Assembly: GCA_964617665.1 (NCBI GenBank)
Contig: CAZUAH010000248.1
Location: 1-19,457, forward strand
DNA length: 19,457 bases
Source: JADHUC01 sp964617665
GTDB taxonomy: Bacteria; Planctomycetota; Planctomycetia; Pirellulales; Pirellulaceae
Reading direction: 5' to 3'
In this document: piece by piece, positions 8,701 through 16,500 of the stretch
How the letters are laid out: each line of letters opens with the position of its first letter
Position numbering within the stretch: position 1 is the stretch's first letter
Made by a program: the position numbers and the translations under genes
The notes under the pieces: model-generated
Databases searched by the model: none
Told to the model about the DNA's origin: nothing
What the model saw: only the letters and a program-made list of their open reading frames with translations

Positions 8701-8936
8701 CCATGTACGGATACGGAGGTGACAACGCCGCGGCTGACGTCAAAACGTGGCAGGCCAAGTCGGGCTACGAAGCTGGGCGGTGCGCCGAGGTGCAGATCAA
8801 GGGCGCCGCACCTGCGGACCGAGCAGGGTTGATCGCATCCACCAAGAGATTCTATCAATACGTTGTCGACAAACACCCCCAGGACGAACTGGCGGCTCAG
8901 GCCCAGGAACGGCTGACGGAGTTGGCAAAGCTGTAA
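5712..8936 (+). CDS. Exported giant TPR solenoid protein
   Basis: 1074 aa from ATG 5712. The signal peptide is clear: basic KSIRR, a hydrophobic core to about residue 25, and likely cleavage at VFA/AEA. The rest is one continuous series of ~34-39-residue TPR-like helical pairs. Typical elements are AEAGQTYDLFLKDY, YDAAEKAYQEL and YDEAAKAYTAV, with linkers such as FPKGKYADQALFFLGE that recall the Sel1/YbgF-type TPRs of envelope proteins. No catalytic domain is visible. Exported TPR proteins encoded with ExbB/TolQ and ExbD/TolR proteins (for example CpoB/YbgF in Tol-Pal) bind the energy-transducing partner, and the same role is inferred here. GGGG (5700-5703) about 8 nt before the ATG serves as ribosome site; a TTG at 5679 would place residues ahead of the signal peptide and is unlikely. 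The next gene starts 203 nt downstream. Confidence 0.88.
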   Translation: MKSIRRWTVALSLAFGVFAAWMGGIQTVFAAEAKSPQAALIIYGDAANFQNNGAFELASDEWDKFLKRFPDDPLAPKAQHYLGVCNLQLKRFQKAADAFAVVIAKHPTIDTIQDAYLNLGWCQYSLAGQNVEGMYAKATTTFSEMSEKFPKGKYADQALFFLGESEYNQKKKKQAAVAYHKLVTEHAQSPLRCDALYALGVTYEELEQYAEAGQTYDLFLKDYADNELATEVRMRKAETVLQAGDFAAAQTLFGEVAAVEGFVSADHAIFRRAYCLSKLDKFAEAGATYASIPAAHKESVYVAEASMSAGRCYYRAGQMADAEKWLSSAVAAGGQFAPEAAHWLCRIHLKQKEPQKAVALAKQVLANAAESKYLVNLKMDQADALYEIADSKTQALELYVKIATDHAQHELAAQSLYNASFTALELGGHDDGLKHAGAFLQAYPEDRLVPDVKYVAAECRLQKKEYDAAEKAYQELTGTYQQHPEIETWHVRLALAVYLQKKYQAVVDTLSPAVANIKGADSLAEAQFLIGASQFFLNKFGPAAKALQASLKANPSWRQADETMVFLARAQREQNSVDEAVKTIAKMITDFPKSSHLDHAHYRHGEFSYAAEDYATAIAQYDAVVAGWPKSSFAAYAKYGKGWAQLKSKAYAEADQTLTAVITDHAEHKLVPEAHFARGMCRRQSGEQDGAIADINTYLATEPDLANKCDALYERGLAEVAVKKNADAAGTFAELLKANPKYANADKVFYELAWAQKSSGDDAKQAEGVTNFAKLATDYPDSPLAAEANFHVAESHYENGEYDEAAKAYTAVKAKNPAKELGEKAVYKLGWSHFQLKQYDAGLADFNGQLTAFPEGSLKDDALFMKAECLYRLENYEEALPAYTATQGVELSSPTITVLSLLHGGQSASQLKKWDEALTFLAQIPEKHAESTYVAEAHYELGWAKQNSGKEDDAMKDYEQAATLSRGAVGARARFMIGELHFGKKKYVEAIREFQRAMYGYGGDNAAADVKTWQAKSGYEAGRCAEVQIKGAAPADRAGLIASTKRFYQYVVDKHPQDELAAQAQERLTELAKL

Positions 8937-9139
8937 CAGATCGAATTCAGAGGCCCAGTTCTGGAAGAAGCTCGGCTTCTGAAAGGAAAGCTGCCCATCG
9001 CTCAACGGTAAGAACACCGACGCTCTGCCTAAGGCGCAGGACATCGCGCAGATTCGAGAGTAGAATAATTGCGGCCTGCAGTCTCGAAGTATCTTGGATG
9101 ATAACGGATCAGAGTACCCGTTAAGATTGAGGGATTTCC
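8937..9139. other. 203-nt gap between TPR gene and exbB-type gene; small hairpin only
   Basis: No convincing coding region is present. AGAAGC (8966-8971) and GCTTCT (8975-8980) form a 6-bp stem with a 3-nt loop, but no T-tract follows, so it is not a standard terminator. TAGAAT at 9061-9066 could be a -10 box, but no matching -35 sits 16-18 nt upstream. GAGGG at 9129-9133, six nt before the ATG at 9140, is the ribosome site of the next gene. A promoter for the exbB-exbD-giant cluster is expected here but not identified. Confidence 0.4.
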
Positions 9140-10102
9140 ATGCTAGATCAGACATCAGACCGGAAGAAATCGCTGTGCTGGCTATTATGCCTTGGCGTTC
9201 TTCTGGCCGCCTTCTTTGTGACGTGTCGCACTACGGCCTGGGCCCAATCCGCCGATGAAGACGAACCCGGTCCTAGTGCAGCTCCGGTCCCCCCTCCAGC
9301 GAATGATTCTGGAGAGGTCGCCGACGAGACGGATGCCGCGGCTGAAGAGGAAGCGGCTCTGGACAAGATCGAAGGCATCAATGTCATCAAGCTAGTGCTC
9401 AGCGGTGGCTGGTTCATGGTGCCCATCATCCTGATGTCCCTGCTTGTGGTGACTTTCGTCATCGAGCGGTTCATGGCACTACGACGGATCCGTGTAATGC
9501 CAGAGGAATTGGTCGAGCAGTTGGGGCAGTTGGGCGGCGCGCAAGGCGGATTCGACCCGCGGCAGGCGTATCGGCTGTGCCAACAGATGCCGTCAGCGGC
9601 CGCGACGGTGATTCGAGCCATGCTGCTGAAAGTCGGCCGCCCGCACTCGGAAGTGGAACACGCAGTGGCGGAAGCCAGCGAACGCGAAGCCGAACGCCTA
9701 TATACGAACGTACGTTGGCTGAATCTGGCCGCTGCAGTGACGCCGCTGATGGGATTGTTGGGCACCGTATGGGGCATGATTCGTGCATTTCACGATACGA
9801 CACACATGGCCCCCGGGCAGAACAAAGCCGATTTTCTCGCCCAGGGGATTTACGTCGCGTTGGTGACGACGTTGAGCGGTCTGAGTGTGGCGATTCCAGC
9901 CGCAATCTTCGCTCATTACTTCGAAGGGCGTATCACGACGTTCTTCCACCAGATTGACGAGCTTCTATTCAATTTGATGCCTCAAGTGGAACGTTATGAA
10001 GGCCGCGTTCGCTTCAGTCAGAAGACTGCGGACGATCATCCCGCAGGATCGGCTCCCGATTCAAGAGACGCCGAGCAGCCAGCCGCTACCGTGGCACAAT
10101 AG
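9140..10102 (+). CDS. MotA/TolQ/ExbB-family proton channel protein with N-terminal signal and acidic linker
   Basis: 320 aa. Residues 9-36 form a signal peptide (hydrophobic run ending AWA/QSADE), then an acidic, Pro/Ala-rich linker runs to about 75; this N-terminal extension is typical of long ExbB variants. Three membrane helices follow at about 90-110, 195-215 and 240-260. The family signature is present: TPLMGLLGTVWGMIRAF at 201-217, and ALVTTLSGLSVAIPA at 240-254, the pore-lining TTxxGLxVAIPA stretch. The cytoplasmic loop (111-190) is shorter than in TolQ. The protein should form the pentameric, proton-driven motor with the downstream ExbD-like protein. ATG 9140 has a strong GAGGG ribosome site. 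It heads a tight cluster: 15 nt to the ExbD gene, then 11 nt to the giant. Confidence 0.93.
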   Translation: MLDQTSDRKKSLCWLLCLGVLLAAFFVTCRTTAWAQSADEDEPGPSAAPVPPPANDSGEVADETDAAAEEEAALDKIEGINVIKLVLSGGWFMVPIILMSLLVVTFVIERFMALRRIRVMPEELVEQLGQLGGAQGGFDPRQAYRLCQQMPSAAATVIRAMLLKVGRPHSEVEHAVAEASEREAERLYTNVRWLNLAAAVTPLMGLLGTVWGMIRAFHDTTHMAPGQNKADFLAQGIYVALVTTLSGLSVAIPAAIFAHYFEGRITTFFHQIDELLFNLMPQVERYEGRVRFSQKTADDHPAGSAPDSRDAEQPAATVAQ

Positions 10103-10117
10103 GAGCATTTTCCCGAC

Positions 10118-10537
10118 ATGGCAGTTAAGATAAAAAAGGGAAGGGCACTCGGGACGCTCAGCCTCACGCCGCTGATCGATGTGGTGTTCCTGCTGTTGAT
10201 CTTCTTCTTGGTGGCCACTCGTTTCGCTCAAGAGGATCGCGAGTTGGACGTGATGTTGCCGTCGGCCAGTGAGGCCAGGCCACTGACGGTTCAGCCGAGG
10301 GAGATTTTCATCAATGTCGATCAACGGGGGCGCTACTTCGTGGACGGAAGCACGCTGACAGGCCCGGAGGTCGAAAACGTGCTTGAACAAGCATCTGCGG
10401 ATAATCCGGTGAATCGATCCGTCATTGTCCGTGCAGACAAACGCGTTCCGTTGGATTTTGTTGTTTTCGTGTTGAACGCGTGCAATAAGGCCGGCATTAC
10501 TGACTACTCGTTGACGATCGAAGGGCAAGGCGGCTAG
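10118..10537 (+). CDS. ExbD/TolR-family biopolymer transport protein
   Basis: 139 aa. A short basic N-terminus (KIKKGR) is followed by LSLTPLIDVVFLLLIFFLVATRF. Asp21 in TPLIDVVF is the conserved membrane Asp that carries protons in ExbD (Asp25 in E. coli), and a single helix spans about 16-37. The periplasmic part (40-139) fits the ExbD/TolR fold, with FINVDQRGRYFVDG, VIVRADKRVPL and a final YSLTIEG strand. With the ExbB protein upstream it should make the stator-like motor complex in the inner membrane. AGGAG at 10101-10105, overlapping the exbB stop region, serves as ribosome site 12 nt before the ATG. No truncation or missing key residue is seen. Confidence 0.94.
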   Translation: MAVKIKKGRALGTLSLTPLIDVVFLLLIFFLVATRFAQEDRELDVMLPSASEARPLTVQPREIFINVDQRGRYFVDGSTLTGPEVENVLEQASADNPVNRSVIVRADKRVPLDFVVFVLNACNKAGITDYSLTIEGQGG

Positions 10538-10548
10538 AGAGTAGCACA

Positions 10549-13500
10549 ATGGCAAAAATCCGACGCATCATCCGCAAGCTGAAACCGACCGCCGCCCAGG
10601 CGTTCGACGATCAGCTTTGGCCGGTACTCCTGGCACTGTGTGTGCTGGGCGGCTTCATAATGGGCTCTATTATCGCCTACCTGCGGTTTGACGATCCGCG
10701 CTGGTATGCGAATGCCATCACGTGGCTGGTGCTCACGGCCATCGGGCTCGGTGGTGCCGGCGCTGCCCTGGCATTCGTCGACAATCGCGTTTTTCGACGC
10801 AGCATGCAATTGGCGGTCGTCCTTTGCCTCTTCTTCCACGCCATTTTGTTCGTTACATCCGTCGAGCTGAAGATTTTCGAACGTATCTTTGACGTTCTCA
10901 TTGCCGAGAACGACATGACCGAAACCAGGCAACCGATAACGGTACCGGAATACTTCCAAGCGGAGAGGCGCGAGCAGCAGAGAGAAGACTTTGAACGGCC
11001 GGTGGAAACCGAAACACCCCAGCCCGAACCGACGCCGGAACAGGTGGAACGCGAGGAGGTCCAGGAAGTCGAAACACCGCCTGAACCGCAGCCTACGCCC
11101 GTGCCGGAACCTGAGAATACAGTCCGGCCAAATGTCGTCAGAAGGGAGCAACCCGAGGAGACCGCTCCGCGACGTAGCGAGCAGCAGTCCCGCCTGAGCC
11201 GTCGGTCGACGCAAACGCAACCGACGGCACCGAGCACAATGGCCGAAGCGGCCGAGGCCCAGAAAACGCAGGCTCGAGCCGCTGAATTGCAGGCAACGGA
11301 TAGTTCCGTTGCTCGACAGCAAACCGCGGCCCAGACACAACGTCGAATCGCAGCCGACGAGCCGTCCACCGCACAAGAGCAGCGGACGATTCAGATTGCA
11401 AGACGTGTAAACGACCAGACTCCCGACGCCCAGTCTTCGGCTGCTCCTACCGCACGCCGGCAGATTGACCGTGCCATCGCAGTACCGCGCACCGAGGTCG
11501 AGCTGGCCGACACACCTGCTACCTCTCAACGGACTAATCCGAATGAGCTTCAGCCGCGCACGACACTGGCCCAGAGGCAAGCGACGACCAGCCCGGAGCG
11601 TACACGCAGCGACCAGCCCCCCGTGCCCGACACCACAACGCCCGTCACTAGCGAATCACAACGTCGCGAGTTGCGCACGGAAGAACGCCCGGCGATCGCT
11701 CAGACACCCGCATCCGTGCCCAATCGCCGGACTCGTGCCACTCCGCGACCTGATTTGACCACAGCCGCGACCGACGTATCTCCGACCGAGATGGCGAGGC
11801 CGCAGCGACAGGAGCCGGCATTGGTGCAGGCCAGCACCAGCCCAATTCGGCGAACAAATACCGAAGTTGACGTCCGTCGACGTACAGTTGCCGACGAACC
11901 GCCAACCTCGTCGCAGCAGAACGCCGCTCGTATCGCGCGTCGCCAAACGCGCCAGATTCCAACGGACCAGACCAACGTGGCCGACACGTTGACGCCGCGA
12001 CGTCAGGATCGCCGACCGACGGTCGCATCCAGCACGACGGCCCAAGTGACACGCCCAGCGGCGGTCGCTAACGACAGTCAAGCCAATCGCCTCCAGCCTA
12101 CGGCAACCCCTGCATCGAGGCAGGCTACAGCTAATGCTGAGGTCGCCAGCGCCACCGCGCAGTCACGGCCTAATGCACCAGAAGCTACTCCCGCTCCGGC
12201 GACCGCCAGAAACGCGACCAGGCCGCCCCGCGCGGAATCTGCCCCGGTTATCGCTCAAGCTGCTCGTTCCGTGCCCAATCGCAGCGTACAACCGGCTGTG
12301 CAGCCAAGCACCGACTCGATGGCTGCCAACGTGACCGCCGCTGCTACGCCACAAGCCGGTGCGGCATCCGCTGCTCCGCAGGCGGTCGCTGGGGCTGTGG
12401 GGCGGCGTCAGACCGACATTCAGGTCCAACGCCCCAGCGCAACGGCCGAGCCGGTGGCTGCATCGCAGCCAGCGGGAACATCTCAGAATGTGCGTCGCCA
12501 AGTGGCCGATGCACCAACTGCCCAACCATCCGCTCCTGCCGTTGCCGCAACAACACCTCGCAGGCAGATCGGACGCGCCACGGTGACTCCGAACGCCACT
12601 GCCCAGGCGGCTGGACCAGCAGCCGTTGCCGCGACGACGCCATCGACTGCGGCTGGGCCAACTGCGCAGGCTACGTCTGCTACGCGACAAGCGACGTCTG
12701 TTGGCACTGCGGGGCTGGCCAGCGGTGGTCCGGCAGTCGCTACACCTGATCCAGCCGCCGCAGCGGCGGCTACCGGGCGAATGACTCGTCGCCAAGTGGT
12801 AGCTGCCCCTGACACGGTCGCCGCTGCCTCGGCGCCGGGTTCTACTCCTCGTCGACAAACCACTTCACCCAGCATCGCCCCGAGTACTGCTGCCGACGCC
12901 GCGCAGATGTCGTCGGTAGCGGCGGCTGCGGCTGATGGATCCGGACAAATGGCGGCCAGTCCTACTGCCACTGCAAGACAGGCGACCGCTAGTTCGGTGA
13001 CAGATCGCGGAGCGGTTCAACCATCGGTAGCTGCGTCGAACGCGCAAGCCGCAGGCGGCGTATCGCGCTCCGCGACTCGTGTTCCTCGAGGCGGCGAAGC
13101 GCCCAACGTCGCCCAGGCACGCATGTCATCGCTCACCCGACGGCAATCTACGGCCGCTTTGCCTAGTGCGACGACCGTGACGGCGGATGTGGCAGCGAAC
13201 ATGGCGCCGACACCTGGGGCCACCGACCAACCGCGACCATCATCCGCCACGGTTGCTCGACAAGCTACGAGTAATCCCAGTGCCGCGCGCAGTCAACAAT
13301 CTCATGACGTGCAAGCCGCCAGCGCTTCCACTGAGATCGCTCGAGCGACGGCTCGGCGTGCAACGTCGACCGGACCGCCGAGTATCAATCCCGACGCATC
13401 GCCCAGTCGCCGCCCAGCGCGGGCTGCCATGCAATCTGCCATCGAAGCTTCCCCGACAAACGTCGAAAGTCCGGCGGTAGCCGAAGCCACGCATGGGTCG

Positions 13501-16500
13501 GGGAATCCCGGTGCCAACCCGGCTAGGATGGCCCTGTCCAAGGCCGTCACGGGCGTCGCTAGCGTGGGCCAGGGGCGAAACTTTGACCGAGCCAGACCTG
13601 CGGCAGACAGTCCCGCTATGATCGCCTCGGCCTCGGCTCGGCGAGCAGAATCGGTGCAGAACACTCCTCCAGGTCCTTCACTTTCGCCAGCCGCGCCAGC
13701 CTTGGTACGCCGCGCCCGAGCTGGGGCTGATATGCCCGGTGCGTCACTGCAGGCTGAACCTGTGGTTCAAGTCGCCACGGCTTCCGGCGCGCAGCAGCCA
13801 GCCGAATTTGCCGCCAATGCAAGTGCTGCCCTCAGCCGCACGGATGCCGGAGCTGCGCAGGCTCCGACAACTGGAGCACGCGGTACGACCAGCGTCGATC
13901 TGGGCCCGACCCGCGTGGTTTCCGAAGGCGGCGCCAGCCGTGCGAGCGGCGGCGGGCAGCCAGCCATGAACTTCGAAACCGACTCGCCAAGGATTGCTCG
14001 CAACTCGAATATAGGCGGCGCTCCGCTGGCTTCTATCGCGGCCCCTACAATGGTCGACGCTCCCACTGCCCCGCCTAGCGAAGCAGGTGGTCGGCCCGCG
14101 ACGCCCGAAACTGATATGGAAGCTACGGCCGTCGCACGAACCGATGCCGGTGGTGCCGAGCCTGTCTCCGGCGGACCTGCCAGGGCAACCCAAGCGGGCC
14201 CGCCCACAGAAATGAGCATGGCTGAAGAGGTCGCGGAAGCCGCACTCAGCCGAGCGGAATTGGCCGAGGCCTTGCCGGGCACCGATCAGGCCGGCGGCGG
14301 AACGAATGAGGAAGATGAAGAAGAGCGTCGGCGACGCCTCGCTCGCGCTGCTTCCAGGCTCGCCGTAGCCACTACGCCAACCACGGCAGCAGGCGCAGAT
14401 GTCGCTGCCGCCGCAGCCAGTGGCCAGCAGCCGGGCGCTGCGGCCGCAGCCACGTCCGTGGCCAGAAATGCTACGGAATCCGGCGCCGGCTCACCGGCGA
14501 CCGGTCCGCAGCAGTCAGGCCCTGCTGGCGAAAGCACCTCGCAGCTTGCCTCCGAGCCGATCCGCCGTGCTGAGGTTCCTGAAGGCACTCCCGAAGGACC
14601 TGCCGTACTATCAGTAGCTTCGAACGCTGTTGGGCGATCAGCCGCTCGAAACGTGAATCCGGCCACTGATACGCAGGTCGACCCGATCGATATGACCGTC
14701 GCCACCATTGGCGACGGAGGACCAGGATCGGCCCAGCCGGCTGCTAGTTCGGGCACAGCCATTGCGCGGGCCGAAACCGGTGCGGCCGGTAATCCGAGTG
14801 CCGGAGATGCTGGTTCTATTGAAGTCGAAGCAATCGGGCAAGGGACGGCCCCAGCGGCAAGAGGAGCACGCACGGACGCTCGCGCTGACACTCCGGTTGT
14901 GACGGAGGGCGGCAATTCCGCACAGGTGGCTCGCAGTTCCCGTTTGGGATCGATGCCCGTCACAGCGATCGCCGCAGCGACAGTAACGCCAGCCGACGCC
15001 GGGAGTTCTGGTCCCGAGGGCACGGAGCCGGGCGGCGATCAGATGACAGGTCCCGAGGCGACGGCTGTCGCGCGGACTGACCCAACAGGCGCCGGACCCG
15101 TGACGGGCGGCCCAGCCGAACCAGTGGCGAGCGGGTCGCTCGATTCCGCCCAGGCGATTAGCCCAGCAACGGTCAGCCGTGTCGCAGCCAGCGAAGCGGC
15201 GCCGGGTGAGGCGACTGCTGGCGGCGGCCAACCGGATACGAACGTGACTGCGAACCTAGCCCATCGGATCGCTCGCCGTCCAGGTACCGGGACATTGCGG
15301 CCGGCTCTGGCAGGACCGAATCCCACGACCGCAGCCGCGGCACCGGCCGGTGATCTGGCAGCCGGCGGAGGCGCAGCTGGTTCCCCATTGCCGGGCACTG
15401 ATGTCAATCCGGAAGCCACGGCAACCGATCGCACGATGGGTGGAGGGGCTCCCGCCGGTGGCCGACCGTCTTACCTAGTCGAGGCCGGTCCCGCTGGCGG
15501 CGCTAGCGGTGGAGAACTCTTGGCCGCGGCCCAGTTCACACGTGCCGAGGCCGTTGAAGGTGCAATCGGCTCGCCAGAGGTTGGCGGCGGTACCGCCCGG
15601 CCGACTCGCTCGGCTGCTGGTCCGGCCTTCGCAGCCGATACAACTGCCGACACTGTCGCCTTGGCCGGTGTGCCGGGATCCGGTGGCATGACCGACGGAT
15701 CGCCCATAGCTGCGCAAGGGACGGAAGCGGCGCGCCTGCCCGGTGGTACACACGCTCCGCCTGGCGCCGGGCCCGTCGGCGCGCTTGGCGGCGAGACGGT
15801 TGTCGATGTACGAACGCCGGGTAATCCTGGTTTGGCGATTGGAACCCGCGGATCGTCCCCCAGCACTGACGAAGGTCCCGCAGTCGGCCAGATGGCAAAT
15901 CAAGGCGCACCCTTCCGGCGTTCGTCGCTAACACGGCTGCCTACTGGCTCAAGTACAGTCGCCGCGGTAGATGTGCCCAGCCCCAGCTCGTTGGACCCGG
16001 TCGTCCAGGTAACGGCCGATCATGGAATCGGCGATGCGACCGGTGCGATCGAAATGTCGCGTCAATCAACCGAGGGCGGTTTGGCGGTCAATATTGATGC
16101 TCCGGTCGGTGCCGGAGGTCTGGGGTCGGAATACACTGTGAATGTGGGGCTGAACAACCGGCGGGCCCGTAGCGAAAGCGTTCAGGTTCAGGTGCGAAGT
16201 GCGCGGTTTGTTCGTCAAGACGTGGGCGGTCTGCCTGACTTCAGCACATCGGCGATCGTGGCCACGGAACCGTTTCGCCGGCGAATGGACCGCACCGGCC
16301 CAGGCGGCGTCGGAGGCGGAGACGGCGCACCACCGCCGATGACAGAAGAGACCATCGAACTGGGCCTCGCTTGGTTGGCGCGTCACCAATTGCCCGATGG
16401 CAGCTGGAGCCTGCAGGGGATCAACGGCGAACGAGCGGCCCTCGTGACCGACACGGCTGCTACTGCCATGGCCCTGCTGGCGTTCCAAGGAGCTGGCTAC

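Noticed and set aside
9061..9066. TAGAAT as a -10 box for exbB
   Set aside because: No acceptable -35 hexamer lies 16-18 nt upstream.
8553..9155. 200-aa minus-strand open frame across the gap before exbB
   Set aside because: Most of it is antisense to the TPR gene end; no ribosome site and no recognisable domain.
10534..11580. 348-aa open frame on the minus strand opposite the giant gene
   Set aside because: It is opposite a well-supported membrane/Pro-Glu coding region, its composition (Arg, Leu, Gly, Cys-rich) fits a mirror of GC-rich codons, and it shows no domain motif.
12163..12858. 231-aa and, at 14286-15023, 245-aa minus-strand open frames
   Set aside because: Both mirror Ala/Thr/Gln/Gly-rich repeats, in which stop codons are rare on the opposite strand; no start context or motif supports them.
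11440..15640. Possible CRISPR or minisatellite in the repetitive region
   Set aside because: Repeats are diverged, in frame and of protein type; no identical 25-40-nt direct repeats with regular spacers.
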